From the NCBI GenBank assembly GCA_900549025.1, contig URMZ01000001.1:62001-126000 (forward strand): a DNA stretch of 64,000 nucleotides, read 5' to 3'. The DNA is from an uncultured Collinsella sp. Its GTDB lineage: Bacteria; Actinomycetota; Coriobacteriia; Coriobacteriales; Coriobacteriaceae. The notes under the pieces were generated by a model. That model saw nothing but the letters and a program-made list of their open reading frames with translations, ran no database searches and was not told where the DNA came from. Each line of letters opens with the position of its first letter. Position 1 is the first letter of the stretch. Shown piece after piece: positions 52,860 through 63,693 of the stretch. The position numbers and the translations under genes were made by a program.

Positions 52860-53582
52860 TTAGGCGGTTGCGTGGCGCTCGAGGTACTCGGAGCCCACAT
52901 TCTCGCGCTCCCAGCCGCGCACGACCTTGTAGCCCACAGGGCTCAAGAAGACCTCGCACAGCAGCTCGGCAACAGCACCCGTCAGCGAGCACATAAGGAC
53001 CTGCACCCAGGTCCAACCAAAGAACGTATGGCTCACTACAATGGCAAAGACCAGGTTGTCGATAAACTGGCCAACACCCGTAGACACATAGGAGCGGAAG
53101 GCAAAGCTCGCAAAGTTATTCTTTTTGAGCATGCGGCCGAGCGACTGGTTGAGCGTGGAGTTAACCACGGCAGAAACGAGCATTGCCAGCGAAGAGCCCA
53201 GCACCACGTACCAGGTGCCACCGATGGTGGCGTTAAGGGCAGTGTTGACCTCGATCATGCCCGTGTCGTAGTAAGCGCCCCACATGCCGGGCGTGAGCGA
53301 GCATGCCCAAAAGCACAGGCTCACGGCAAGGTTGACCAGCAGCGCGAGGATAGAGATTTTAATGGATGCTTTGGCACCAAAGCGCTTGCAGATCATGTCC
53401 TGGCACAAAAACGAAACCCAGCTCACCACAAAGCCGCAATCGAGTGCCAGATACGGCAGGCTGATGAGCTCTTTGTTGGCCAGCAGGTTCATCATGATGA
53501 CGCTCACGAAAAACAGCGAAACCGTTGCCGCGGGAATGCTCCGCAACAGGACCTTGTAGTCCTCCATGACCTTCTTGATCAT
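52860..53582 (-). CDS. VUT-family queuosine-precursor transporter
   Basis: The 240-residue protein fits the Vut_1 (COG1738, YhhQ-like) family, multi-spanning membrane proteins that import queuosine precursors such as 7-cyano-7-deazaguanine. Family features are about six helices, SLPYLALDCGFVVSWVSFL early on, QDMICKRFGAKAS after the first helices, the central GQFIDNLVFAIVV block and a C-terminal charged end. The start follows CAAAGGAGTACATA. A clear promoter and a structured leader of about 80 nt lie upstream. Confidence 0.85.
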   Translation of the reverse strand: MIKKVMEDYKVLLRSIPAATVSLFFVSVIMMNLLANKELISLPYLALDCGFVVSWVSFLCQDMICKRFGAKASIKISILALLVNLAVSLCFWACSLTPGMWGAYYDTGMIEVNTALNATIGGTWYVVLGSSLAMLVSAVVNSTLNQSLGRMLKKNNFASFAFRSYVSTGVGQFIDNLVFAIVVSHTFFGWTWVQVLMCSLTGAVAELLCEVFLSPVGYKVVRGWERENVGSEYLERHATA

Positions 53583-53661
53583 TATGTACTCCTTTGGTTT
53601 TAGGTTTAACGAGCAGGATATCGGACCCGAACTGCTCGGACGCCCCGGTCTTGAGACGACG
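53583..53661 (-). promoter_or_regulatory. structured leader of the VUT gene (riboswitch candidate)
   Basis: From the predicted transcription start about 79 nt of leader precede the ATG. CGAGCAG and CTGCTCG form a 7-bp stem with a 15-nt loop, followed by GTTAAACCTAAAACC and the ribosome site. It does not match the preQ1-I core that I know; a different preQ1 class is possible only by analogy with the gene's function. Confidence 0.35.
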
Positions 53662-53667
53662 GTGGGT

Positions 53668-53696
53668 ATAATAGCCGCTCACACGGCATAAGGCAA
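53668..53696 (-). promoter_or_regulatory. promoter of the VUT-SDR operon
   Basis: On the minus strand TTGCCT and TATTAT are separated by exactly 17 bp, the best sigma-70-type promoter in this window. Confidence 0.75.
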
Positions 53697-53738
53697 GCAA
53701 ACGGCGCGGCAGCCCCGCAGGACCACCGCGCCGATACA

Positions 53739-55352
<1,614 letters not shown>

Positions 55353-55489
55353 GCGGATCCTTTCTTGCATTGAGTGCATTACGTCGTTGTAACCGCACTA
55401 TTGTAGCCGCGAAATCCCGCCATAGGGCACCTATCAGGACAAATTCATCAGTTGGGGCCTAGGTAGCCGGCCCAATCCGTATTTGTCTC

Positions 55490-55540
55490 TTGCGCAACTG
55501 TGCATAGTGTATATATACCGTGCTTACCGGTTATATACAC
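55490..55540 (+). promoter_or_regulatory. promoter and operator of the GntR-ABC operon
   Basis: TTGCGC (55490) and TATATA (55512) at 16 bp make a promoter. The -10 box is embedded in an inverted repeat, GTGTATATA (55507-55515) and TATATACAC (55532-55540). GntR proteins of the YtrA group bind such palindromes, so autorepression is likely. Confidence 0.7.
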
Positions 55541-55567
55541 GTGTAGCCCAACAGCCAAGGAGCCGCT

Positions 55568-55947
55568 GTGGACATCATCCTATCCAATTCGAGCGATAAG
55601 CCCATCTACGAGCAGATAACCTCGCAGGTCAAAGCTCAGATCTTATCGGGCACGGATGCTGGGGAGCCAAACTCCCCAGCATCCGTGCACTCGCGAGCGA
55701 CCTGGGCGTGAGCGTAATCACCACCAAGCGTGCCTACGCCGACTTGGAGCAGCTTGGCTTTATCTGCACCGTGCAGGGCAAGGGCTGTTTTGTCGCCGAG
55801 GGCAACCAGGAGCTTTTGCGCGAAAACCAGCTCTGCCATATCGAAGAGCTACTTGCGAAAGCGGCGAGCCAAGCCGAAACCCTGGGCGTCACGCGCGACA
55901 AGCTGCACGAGATGCTCGACCTGGTAGCCCCCGAAACCATGCAGTAG
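55568..55947 (+). pseudogene. YtrA-type GntR regulator with a frameshift at a 17-bp palindrome
   Basis: The GTG start at 55568, with AAGGAGCCGCT upstream, begins a winged-helix reading (SNSSDKPIYEQITSQVKAQI). At about codon 30 the frame is lost and reaches a stop, while the rest of the protein continues in the next frame: SIRALASDLGVSVITTKRAY, then FICTVQGKGCFVAE, ending at 55947. Together they make a full YtrA-size GntR protein of about 125 residues. The break coincides with a perfect inverted repeat at 55650-55688 (arms of 17 bp, loop CCAAA). The repressor of the downstream ABC genes is therefore probably inactive, unless the sequence is in error. Confidence 0.8.
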
Positions 55948-55970
55948 CCATCTGCAAGAAAGGCTATACC

Positions 55971-56852
55971 ATGCAGAACTTGCTAGAACTCAAAGGTATC
56001 TCACGCCGTGTGAGCGACCGCTTTTCACTACGCGATGTCACGCTCGCCGTGGAGCCCGGCCAGATTGTTGGCTTTGTGGGCGCAAACGGCGCCGGCAAAA
56101 CAACGACGATTCGCGCCGCGCTTGGGCTTATAAAGCTCGATGCCGGCGAAGTGCACCTGTTTGGGCAGCACTGTGGCGCCGACGCGCCCGATGAAGCGCA
56201 GCGCTGCTTGCACACTCGTGTCGGCCTCGTGCTGGACACATGCCCCCTCCCTTCCACACTCAAGGTGACCGAAGTTGAGGCACTCGTAAGCCCGGCGTAC
56301 CCCGCCTGGAGCCATGGCACCTTCGCCGACCTCCTCAGCCAATTTGGCCTCGATCCCAAGGCAAAGGTCAAGGACCTTTCCCGCGGCATGGGCATGAAGC
56401 TGCAGCTTGCCTGCGCGCTCAGCCACCAGGCCAAGCTGCTCGTTTTGGACGAAGCCACCGCGGGGCTTGATCCCATGGCACGCGAGGAGCTGCTCGATAA
56501 ACTGCTCGCCTTTGTTTCCGACGGCCTGCACAGCGTGCTGCTCTCGAGCCATATTACGTCCGACCACGATCGCGCCGCCGACCGCGTCATCTGCATCGAT
56601 AGCGGCTCGATTATTTTTGACCTGCCTCGCGAGGACATTACCGACCGCGCCGGCATCGCCCACTGTACCCAAGCACAGGCTGCCGAGCTTATGGCTTGCG
56701 TCGAAGGCGCCCGTGCCGCCCGTCACGCCTACAGCGTGGACGTACTCGTACCCAACCGTCGCGAAACGCTCGAGGCCTTTCCCGAGATTCCCTGCGATCG
56801 GGCAACCATTGATGACTATCTGCGCCTCATACTGAAAGGGGCTTCGAAATGA
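55971..56852 (+). CDS. ABC transporter ATP-binding protein
   Basis: The 293-residue protein has Walker A GFVGANGAGKTTTIRAALG, the Q-loop region, the signature LSRGMGMKLQLACAL, Walker B LLVLDEATAGLDP and the H-loop SSHITSDHD, followed by a 70-residue C-terminal extension. It is of the YtrB type that pairs with GntR and a membrane subunit. The start at 55971 follows AGAAAGGCTATACC; a longer frame upstream overlaps the GntR gene in another register and is not used. It overlaps the permease gene by 4 bp. Substrate unknown; cell-wall drug response or export is typical. Confidence 0.92.
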   Translation: MQNLLELKGISRRVSDRFSLRDVTLAVEPGQIVGFVGANGAGKTTTIRAALGLIKLDAGEVHLFGQHCGADAPDEAQRCLHTRVGLVLDTCPLPSTLKVTEVEALVSPAYPAWSHGTFADLLSQFGLDPKAKVKDLSRGMGMKLQLACALSHQAKLLVLDEATAGLDPMAREELLDKLLAFVSDGLHSVLLSSHITSDHDRAADRVICIDSGSIIFDLPREDITDRAGIAHCTQAQAAELMACVEGARAARHAYSVDVLVPNRRETLEAFPEIPCDRATIDDYLRLILKGASK

Positions 56853-57547
56853 AACGCGCCTTTATGTCCGAACTCGCCATCGTTCGCACGCTCATCCCGA
56901 GCATTGCGGGCGTCGGCTTGTTCATCTTCGTTGTGCTGACGCTCGTCAACGCGTCGGATGGCGATTCCGGTATGAGCGCCGGCGCCTGCGCCGTCAGTGC
57001 CATGTCGCCCATCATAGTCATGAACTCACTGGCCGGTTTCGACAATCAAAACGGTTGGGAGCGCTACCGGGCAACGCTGCCCTTCTCGCGCAAAGACATC
57101 ATCCGCGCACGCTACCTGAGCGTTATTGTCTTCTCCGCCGTCATGGCATGTGCAGCTACGCTTTTGAGCATCGCCTCCATCCCGCTCTTCAACAGCGCGG
57201 GCATTCCTTCGACGGGACAGACGGTCTTTGAAATCGCAATCGCCTCGGCAGCATCGATGCTCATCTCCCTCATGATGGTGTTTTTGGCGCAGCCGCTGTT
57301 CTTTCGATTTGGTCACATGGAGGCGCTGCGCCTATCCGTTGGCCTGTTTGCCCTGCTTGGTTGCGGCACCATGGCCACGCTGAGCTCCTCCAACCCCATC
57401 AGCAACTGGCTCATGTCGATTGCCGGAGCGAATCCCGATCCTGCCGTTCTTGGCTGCCTTTGCGCAGGAATTGCCGTACTGGCCCTCGCGCTATGTGCAG
57501 TCAGCTGTACCGTCAGCACCAAGGTTTATCAAGTACGCGATCTGTAG
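56849..57547 (+). CDS. ABC-2 type permease
   Basis: The 232-residue membrane protein has about six helices, with a GWERYRATLPFSRKDIIRARY loop typical of ABC-2 permeases of the ytrC/bacitracin-type exporters. It overlaps the ATPase by ATGA and should form its membrane partner. Substrate unknown. The operon ends at 57547, convergent with the chloride channel gene. Confidence 0.87.
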   Translation: MKRAFMSELAIVRTLIPSIAGVGLFIFVVLTLVNASDGDSGMSAGACAVSAMSPIIVMNSLAGFDNQNGWERYRATLPFSRKDIIRARYLSVIVFSAVMACAATLLSIASIPLFNSAGIPSTGQTVFEIAIASAASMLISLMMVFLAQPLFFRFGHMEALRLSVGLFALLGCGTMATLSSSNPISNWLMSIAGANPDPAVLGCLCAGIAVLALALCAVSCTVSTKVYQVRDL

Positions 57548-57642
57548 GCACGCGAAACTCGACCTATGCAGGCCACTATCGGTCGCAATCGCCCATCCGC
57601 AAATCCGTGACAAACGGCATGTCCCCGGCGTGCGTCACCGTG

Positions 57643-58932
57643 CTACTTGCGCAGCGGCTTGGGCAGCGGAATGCCAGCGGCGATAACGGCGGCGATGATC
57701 ATGCAGACGATGCCCTTGAGCGGAAAGCACATGAGCAGCAGGCCCACAACCATGACAGGCTGGCGCATGACCGCACCCATCGTCGATGCCGTGCAGACGG
57801 CGACGCAAAAGACCGGATCTGCGCCGGTGAGGATGGCAAGGCCATAGCCCAGGCTTACGCCTGAGAAGATAACGGGGAAGAAGTGACCGCCGCGCCAACC
57901 AAGGTTGATGAGGGCGGGGGTCAGCATGGCCTTGACCAGACCGGTCGCGATAAGCACGCCGGCGAGAATGGTCAGGTAGGTTTCCATGAGCACGTCGGCC
58001 TGAGTCTCGCCGGCAAACATGGTGTAGGGCAGGACCGTGCCGCAGATGGCGAGCGCCAGACCGGCTAGCATGGCCTTGACGACAGGACGCTCCCCTATTG
58101 CATGGGCAAGCGCCTCGCTGGCGTGCTCGGAGACAAAGTACAGCCAGCCGCAGATTGTTCCGATCAGCGACAGAGGAATGAGCCAGGTAAGCTCCAGGTT
58201 GCCCACCTCGGCGGCCTCGAACCTGGGCATGCCCATGCCGCCGCCCATGAGCTGGCCGAGCAGCAGGTAGGTGCCCAGGCCGCCGGCAATCGCAATGCCG
58301 TAGACCACCGTCTTCTGTGCCTTGGGCAGCTTGATCGTGATCTCGTCGGACGCAGAGCCCTCGTCGCCGTCGGCGCTACCGGCAAGCGGTGCCACAAAGC
58401 CAAAGACGGGCGCGGTAAAGAGCGCCGTCAGGGCAGCCTGGGTACCCAGCAGCGTGAGCTCCCTAAACTCGGCGCCAAAGCGACGCATGCGGTCGCCGAC
58501 CCAGCTGCACAGACCCGCGATAACGCCGGTCAGGCCGGCCTCCGGTCCAATGCTTCCGCCAAACAGCAGCGGCAGCAATGCCGCGAGCGAAAGCTTGCCC
58601 AGGTTGTCGTACGGGTAGCGCCCGTCTTGCTTAACCTTAGCCATCACCTGGTTGAGGTCATCGGTCTTGGTGCCTGTCATCTTTTCGTACAGACCGATTA
58701 ACAGACCGCCCAGCAGGCAGACAAAAAACGGGTACGGCAAAAAGCCAAACGGGCCGCTGGCAAGCTCGGGCGAAGAGACGCCCAGCGCGTGCGGAATCTC
58801 GGTCCATAGATAGTCGATACCGTGCTCCATCGCAAAAAAGAACAGCCAGACCGCGGCACCTGCGAACGCACCGGTCACGGCAACGCTAACTAAAAAGAGC
58901 GCGCGGTTTGTGGGTTTGGCAAGGTTATCCAT
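57643..58932 (-). CDS. ClC-family chloride channel/transporter
   Basis: The 429-residue protein has the ClC layout of many tilted helices. GGSIGPEAGLTGVIAG corresponds to the GKEGP selectivity motif and GWRGGHFFPVIFSG to GxFxP; the first GSGIP motif is not obvious. A conserved Glu follows GPEA. Such proteins exchange chloride and protons or, in some clades, pass fluoride. The start follows CGGGAGGACCCG. Transport mode is not readable from this sequence. Confidence 0.87.
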   Translation of the reverse strand: MDNLAKPTNRALFLVSVAVTGAFAGAAVWLFFFAMEHGIDYLWTEIPHALGVSSPELASGPFGFLPYPFFVCLLGGLLIGLYEKMTGTKTDDLNQVMAKVKQDGRYPYDNLGKLSLAALLPLLFGGSIGPEAGLTGVIAGLCSWVGDRMRRFGAEFRELTLLGTQAALTALFTAPVFGFVAPLAGSADGDEGSASDEITIKLPKAQKTVVYGIAIAGGLGTYLLLGQLMGGGMGMPRFEAAEVGNLELTWLIPLSLIGTICGWLYFVSEHASEALAHAIGERPVVKAMLAGLALAICGTVLPYTMFAGETQADVLMETYLTILAGVLIATGLVKAMLTPALINLGWRGGHFFPVIFSGVSLGYGLAILTGADPVFCVAVCTASTMGAVMRQPVMVVGLLLMCFPLKGIVCMIIAAVIAAGIPLPKPLRK

Positions 58933-59057
58933 CGGGTCCTCCCGCGGTCAAAGTCGACATAGATACGTTTTATTGTAGAGCGAGTGTGGCCCAGACAAGC
59001 TAACCATCTGCGCTGCAAACGGCACCATTGGGAGCCATAGTGGGGCAGGCTCAAGAC

Positions 59058-59591
59058 TTATCCGTTGATAATCGAGGCAATCTCGCGCAAGTCGTCGGCA
59101 AAGTAGATGCCGTGCTGGCGCCTCGGGCTCGAAAGTCCTTTATCAATCATGTGCCCGAGCAGCGCCTTGAGGTCGTTGTAGTAACCGTCCAGGTTATACA
59201 GGATGCACGGAGCACTCAGGTGTCCCAACGACACCGCGGACATGACCTCGGCAATCTCCTCGAGCGTGCCCGTCCCACCGGGAAAGGCGATGAACGCATC
59301 GCCGAGCTCAATCATCTTGGCCTTGCGCTCCGCCATATCGCTCGTCACGATGAGGTCATCGATACCGTCATGTTGAAACTCTGCCTCGATAAAAAAGCTC
59401 GGCTCAACACCCGTCACGTGTCCACCCGCCTCGAGTACGCTATCGGCGAGCGCACCCATCAGGCCCGACTTGGAGCCGCCGTATACCAGCGCGTGGCCGT
59501 TGGAGCCAATCCACGTGCCGAGCTCTCGCACTGCAGGCAGAAACACCGGGTCATTGCCAGCGTTGGCGCCCAGATACACGGTGATGTTCAT
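59058..59591 (-). CDS. LOG-family phosphoribohydrolase
   Basis: LOG (lonely guy) proteins release free bases from nucleoside 5'-monophosphates. The 177-residue protein shows NITVYLGANAGNDP, LVYGGSKSGLMGALAD, and the signature FPGGTGTLEEIAEVMS (PGGxGTxxE). In bacteria the natural substrate is AMP-like or cytokinin-like nucleotides. It starts near a GGGGGG run with a weak site. Divergent or unlinked to neighbours by function; the potassium channel gene lies 37 bp upstream on the same strand. Confidence 0.9.
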   Translation of the reverse strand: MNITVYLGANAGNDPVFLPAVRELGTWIGSNGHALVYGGSKSGLMGALADSVLEAGGHVTGVEPSFFIEAEFQHDGIDDLIVTSDMAERKAKMIELGDAFIAFPGGTGTLEEIAEVMSAVSLGHLSAPCILYNLDGYYNDLKALLGHMIDKGLSSPRRQHGIYFADDLREIASIING

Positions 59592-59627
59592 ATTTGCCCC
59601 CCCCTGTTGTGGCGCACGACGTTCGTC

Positions 59628-60053
59628 TTAGCGCTGGCGTCGACGATACTCGCGCACGCGACGCGAAAGATCGGCAAGCTCGTCGTGATCGAGCTCTTCC
59701 AAATGCTCCAGATCATCCATAAAGCGTGCCATGGTGTCCTTTTGACGCATCTTGATAAGCGTATTGCAGTAGTTCACCGCCACGCCCGTGAGCATGGCGA
59801 TGTAGAAGATGCTGATGACGCTCAGAATGACGGTAATGGCGCGGGCAACCGGTGTCTCGGCCGGAATGTCACCAAAGCCGATGGTCGAGACCGTCTCAAA
59901 GCTAAACCACAGGCCATCGCCAAACGTGAGGGTCGTGGGCTCGGACAGCCAAACGGCCGTCGAGCACAGCAGATAGAAGATAAGAAACAGGCCCGTGATG
60001 CGCGCAAAGCCAGCCTGGCGCAACACGTCGGCAAGCGTCCTCAACTTGTTCAT
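59628..60053 (-). CDS. two-transmembrane potassium channel
   Basis: The 141-residue protein has helix 1 (ITGLFLIFYLLCSTAVWL), a pore loop with the selectivity filter TVSTIGFGDIP, helix 2 (AITVILSVISIFYIAMLTGV) and a charged cytoplasmic tail (MDDLEHLEELDHDELADLSR). It is a minimal K+ channel pore without an RCK domain. The start at 60053 follows AAAAGGGGTCGCG. It ends 37 bp before the LOG gene. Confidence 0.9.
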   Translation of the reverse strand: MNKLRTLADVLRQAGFARITGLFLIFYLLCSTAVWLSEPTTLTFGDGLWFSFETVSTIGFGDIPAETPVARAITVILSVISIFYIAMLTGVAVNYCNTLIKMRQKDTMARFMDDLEHLEELDHDELADLSRRVREYRRRQR

Positions 60054-60122
60054 CGCGACCCCTTTTCCCAGACGCCCAATCACGTTCGCTCGGTATTGTC
60101 CCACGCCTCCCCCGCAAACGAA

Positions 60123-60206
60123 ACTAGTCATTGGGGACGTTCTTAAATGACTAGTCAAACAAGAACGTCCCCGATGACTAGTCGTTTAAGAACGTCCCCA
60201 ATGACT
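60123..60206. repeat. dispersed palindromic repeat (TTGGGGACGTTCTT family), copy 3, three units
   Basis: One forward unit (CATTGGGGACGTTCTTAAAT) and two inverted units (AAGAACGTCCCC) joined by GACTAGTC, the same arrangement as the copy at 6727-6809. It lies between the channel gene and the sensor kinase. Confidence 0.9.
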
Positions 60207-60298
60207 GCCGGGCGGGAGCGTTTAGCGGTGCAGCTGCCGACTGGGCAGGTTGAGCTGGTATTCTTATGCGGTAATGTCTCGATTCGTTAGGATTGCAT

Positions 60299-63103
60299 GT
60301 GAGAGCTGCCACTGTCCTTCGTTCAGTTATATGTCGCGCTCTGGCCGTTGCGCTTACCGCGCTCGCCGTACTGAGCGCCGTCGCGCCCGCCCCCGCCTTT
60401 GCCGCCGACTCCGATCAGCAAGTCAAGACAGTCCGCGTCGGCTGGCTCGTCAACAACGAGGGCTTCCAGGACGGCACTCCCGGCGAGCGTCTCTCGGGAT
60501 GGGGCTACGAGTACCTCCAGACCCTGTCGTACTACACGCCCGGCTGGCGGTACGAATACGTCACCGGCACCTTCACCGAGCTTATGGACATGCTCGAGGC
60601 GGGCGAGATCGACCTCATGCCCAACATCTCCTACTCCGAGGAACGCGCCCAAAAGTTGCTCTTTTCCTCGAACCCCGAGGGCACCGAACGCTACTACATC
60701 TACGCCAGGCCCGATCGCGACGATCTGGCCAAGGGTGACCCTCAAGCGCTCCAGGGCCTTACCATCGGCTACAACCCCGGCGTTATGCAAACCTTCGTTG
60801 GCCAGCAGTGGCTCACCAACGAAGGAATCGCCTGCACATACAGGGAGTATGACGGAGACTCCGTTCTCTTTGACGCGCTCGCAAACAACGAGGTCGATGC
60901 CGTTATCATGAATAACACGATCTCGTCGCCCAGTGCCTCCCCCATGTTCTACATTGGTTCGAGCGACTACTACTTTGCCGTTCCCAAAAGCCGCCCCGAC
61001 CTGATGAACGACATCAATGCTGCCATGACGGCAATCGCCCGCGTCAACCCACGCTATAACGACGAAGTCAAATCTAGCTACTCGACCCAAAACAGCGGTT
61101 CATCATCGCTCAACGGCCCCGAATGTTCCTGGCTCAAAGCAAATGACAACACCATCACGCTCGGCTACATTACGGGCAAACTCCCCTACTGTAACGAAGA
61201 CGAAGACGGCGAAATGGAAGGCTCGCTCGCATCGCTTGCGACGACGCTGCACGATAAATTTGGCATTACGGTCAAAACCGTCGCCTTTGATAGCTACAAG
61301 ATGATGTCAAAGGCCCTGTCAAAGGGAAGCATAGACGTTGCGCTGCCGGTATACCGAGATTACTGGTTTGCCGAGCAAACAGGCGTTGTGCAGTCGGTAT
61401 CGTTGGGGACCATGTCCCTCACCGCCATCCACACCGGCAGCGACCTGAACAAAGACCTTCAGAGCATCGCCTGTACCAAATCATCGTTTATCAACAAAAA
61501 TGCACTTGAAAGTCTGTTCCCCACGGCGACCGTAACCGAATACCAATCCGACGATGAAGCGTTCGACGCCCTCAGGAAGGGAACGGTGCACTGCATCGTC
61601 GCTCCCAGTTCACGCGTAAAAACCATCGGCGACCGTTATGATCTCGAGGACTGCGAGACGGTCGAGCTCCCTGACACCTGTGAGCTCTCGTGCTGGATTT
61701 CTCGTGGCAAGCCCGAACTGCTGGGAATCATTAATAAGGGCATCATCAATGCCGGCGAATCGCTCTCCGCCAGCAGCTACTCCTCAACGTCGTACACGGC
61801 ACAGGAATCGGACACGTTCCAGTTTCTCTACCGCAACCGCGCCGCCATTGTGACTGTTATCATCTGCATTTTGCTCACCAGCATCGTCATCCTTGCCTGG
61901 TCGCTTCAACGTGCGCAGAAAGAACAGCGGAAAGCCGACGCCGCCAACGCCGCTAAGACGGCATTCCTCACGCGCATGAGCCACGACATCCGTACGCCGC
62001 TCAACGGCATCCTGGGCCTTATCGAGATCGAGGAATTGAAGGAAGGCGATATCCAGGTCGCCCGCGAGAGCCGTGCCAAGGCGCGCGTTGCCGCCAATCA
62101 CCTGCTCTCACTGATCAACGATATCCTCGAGATGGGCAAAATCGAAGACCGCAAGCTAACACTGGAACATGTGCCTTTTAACCTCAAAGAGCTCTGTGAC
62201 GATACGCTGGTGCTGTGCAAGCTCCGCGCATCCGATAACTGCATCACCATGCAGGACAATAGTCTGCCGTACGCCACGGGACCATACATGATCGGCAGTC
62301 CCACCCATATCCGACAAATCATGATCAACCTGTTAGACAATAGCATTAAGTACAACAAACGCGGCGGCTCCGTCACCTTTAGCTCAAAGACCAAGCCACT
62401 CGATAACGGGCGCGCGCTCTTTTGCTTTAGCGTTTCGGATACCGGCATTGGCATGGCTCCCGAGTTTTTAAAGCATATCTATGAGCCGTTTGCCCAAGAA
62501 GGTGACGATGCGCGCAGCAAGTTCCAAGGAACCGGCATGGGTATGCCAATCGTCAAGTCGCTTATTGAACTGATGGGCGGTACGATTGAGATTTCGAGTG
62601 AGGTTGGCGTGGGGAGTACGTTCAACGTCCAGATTCCGCTCGATATCGACAAGAACCCCCAGGCGCGGGCGAATACGGTCGAGAGAGCGCTCGACTGCTC
62701 GCTCGCCAACATGAACGTGCTGCTCGCCGAAGACAACGAATTGAATGCCGAGATTGCCCAGGCGCTGCTAGAATCCGAAGGCGTCGTGGTCACCCGCGCC
62801 GCCAACGGCAACGAAGCCGTCGATCTGTACCTGTCGCATCCCGCCGGCAGCTTCGATGCGATCCTGATGGACATTATGATGCCGGGCATGGACGGCTACG
62901 AGGCAACCCGCGCGATTCGTCTGAGCGAGAAGGTCGATGCAGCCGATATCCCCATCATCGCGCTCACCGCCAACGCCTTTGCCGAAGACGCCCAGGCGGC
63001 ACACGCTGCCGGCATGAACGCTCATCTGTCCAAACCGATCGACTTTAACAAGCTCAAAAACATACTCGCCCGCATCAAGAAAAACGGATCCGTTTCGCTA
63101 TAG
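60299..63103 (+). CDS. BvgS-like hybrid sensor histidine kinase with two periplasmic-binding domains
   Basis: The 934-residue protein has a signal peptide (about 1-37, ending AFAAD) and two amino-acid-binding-like (SBP_bac_3) domains at about 40-265 and 285-500. A membrane helix follows at about 518-540 ([18 protein letters not shown]). Then come a HisKA domain with phospho-His in [15 protein letters not shown], an ATPase domain ([23 protein letters not shown]), and a receiver with phospho-Asp in [12 protein letters not shown]. It thus senses an extracellular small molecule and relays phosphate internally. The GTG at 60299 was preferred; a TTG two codons earlier is possible. No partner regulator with a DNA-binding domain lies in the window. 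A second hybrid kinase is convergent at the window end. Confidence 0.92.
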   Translation: MRAATVLRSVICRALAVALTALAVLSAVAPAPAFAADSDQQVKTVRVGWLVNNEGFQDGTPGERLSGWGYEYLQTLSYYTPGWRYEYVTGTFTELMDMLEAGEIDLMPNISYSEERAQKLLFSSNPEGTERYYIYARPDRDDLAKGDPQALQGLTIGYNPGVMQTFVGQQWLTNEGIACTYREYDGDSVLFDALANNEVDAVIMNNTISSPSASPMFYIGSSDYYFAVPKSRPDLMNDINAAMTAIARVNPRYNDEVKSSYSTQNSGSSSLNGPECSWLKANDNTITLGYITGKLPYCNEDEDGEMEGSLASLATTLHDKFGITVKTVAFDSYKMMSKALSKGSIDVALPVYRDYWFAEQTGVVQSVSLGTMSLTAIHTGSDLNKDLQSIACTKSSFINKNALESLFPTATVTEYQSDDEAFDALRKGTVHCIVAPSSRVKTIGDRYDLEDCETVELPDTCELSCWISRGKPELLGIINKGIINAGESLSASSYSSTSYTAQESDTFQFLYRNRAAIVTVIICILLTSIVILAWSLQRAQKEQRKADAANAAKTAFLTRMSHDIRTPLNGILGLIEIEELKEGDIQVARESRAKARVAANHLLSLINDILEMGKIEDRKLTLEHVPFNLKELCDDTLVLCKLRASDNCITMQDNSLPYATGPYMIGSPTHIRQIMINLLDNSIKYNKRGGSVTFSSKTKPLDNGRALFCFSVSDTGIGMAPEFLKHIYEPFAQEGDDARSKFQGTGMGMPIVKSLIELMGGTIEISSEVGVGSTFNVQIPLDIDKNPQARANTVERALDCSLANMNVLLAEDNELNAEIAQALLESEGVVVTRAANGNEAVDLYLSHPAGSFDAILMDIMMPGMDGYEATRAIRLSEKVDAADIPIIALTANAFAEDAQAAHAAGMNAHLSKPIDFNKLKNILARIKKNGSVSL

Positions 63104-63143
63104 TTTTTGCAGCAACCACGCACGACCAGAAAGGAAGCCAACG

Positions 63144-63623
63144 ATGTTTAGGCCCTTACGTCGAAAGAAACGCGCCATCACCGACGAGGAAGCGCGCAAA
63201 CTGCTCGCCACCTGCAAGCGCGGCGTCTTTGCCGTCAACGGCGACGATGGCTACCCGTACGCCATTCCCGTCAACTACTTCTTTGACGCCGAACACGACA
63301 AGATTTATTTCCATGGCGCCAAGGCTGGCCACAAGGTCGACGCACTCAAGCGCGATGACAAGGTCTGCTTTACCGTTTACGGCAACGAGTGGTACCAGGA
63401 CGGCGACTGGGCTCCCTACGTTATGGGCACCGTCGTCTTTGGCCGTTGTCGCCTGGCGAATGACACCCCCGCGTTTATCGAGGACAAAGTCCGCCAGCTC
63501 GCCCTTAAGTACTACCCTTCTGCCGAAGAAGTCGAGGAGGAAATCGCCAAAGACATCAAGGGCGTCCAGCTCTACGAGATTACGATTGAGCATCTTTGCG
63601 GCAAGCAGATTCAGGAAAAGTAA
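63144..63623 (+). CDS. PNPOx-like flavin-binding protein (NimA-type)
   Basis: The 159-residue protein belongs to the pyridoxamine 5'-phosphate oxidase-like split-barrel group: RAITDEEARKLLATCKRGVFAVNG, GYPYAIPVNYFFD, KIYFHGAKAGHKVDAL, VCFTVYG and VMGTVVFGRCRL. Such proteins bind FMN or heme; NimA relatives reduce nitroimidazoles. The start follows AGAAAGGAAGCCAACG. Single gene after the sensor kinase. Confidence 0.88.
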   Translation: MFRPLRRKKRAITDEEARKLLATCKRGVFAVNGDDGYPYAIPVNYFFDAEHDKIYFHGAKAGHKVDALKRDDKVCFTVYGNEWYQDGDWAPYVMGTVVFGRCRLANDTPAFIEDKVRQLALKYYPSAEEVEEEIAKDIKGVQLYEITIEHLCGKQIQEK

Positions 63624-63651
63624 GCCTCAAAAGCAGGCCTCATCAATAACA

Positions 63652-63691
63652 ATATGGCCCGGGTCCAACCAACATTGGAACCGGGTCATAT
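63652..63691. terminator. imperfect 15-bp hairpin between convergent genes
   Basis: ATATGGCCCGGGTCC pairs with GGAACCGGGTCATAT through wobble pairs over a 10-nt loop, just before the stop of the convergent kinase gene. Confidence 0.65.
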
Positions 63692-63693
63692 GC

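Noticed and set aside
52107..53603. Open frame antisense to the SDR and VUT genes
   Set aside because: It spans two well-supported genes and their junction and has no recognisable domain.
55656..55970. N-terminal extension of the ABC ATPase
   Set aside because: It would read the GntR DNA in a wrong frame; the ATPase domain begins right after the ATG at 55971, which has its own ribosome site.
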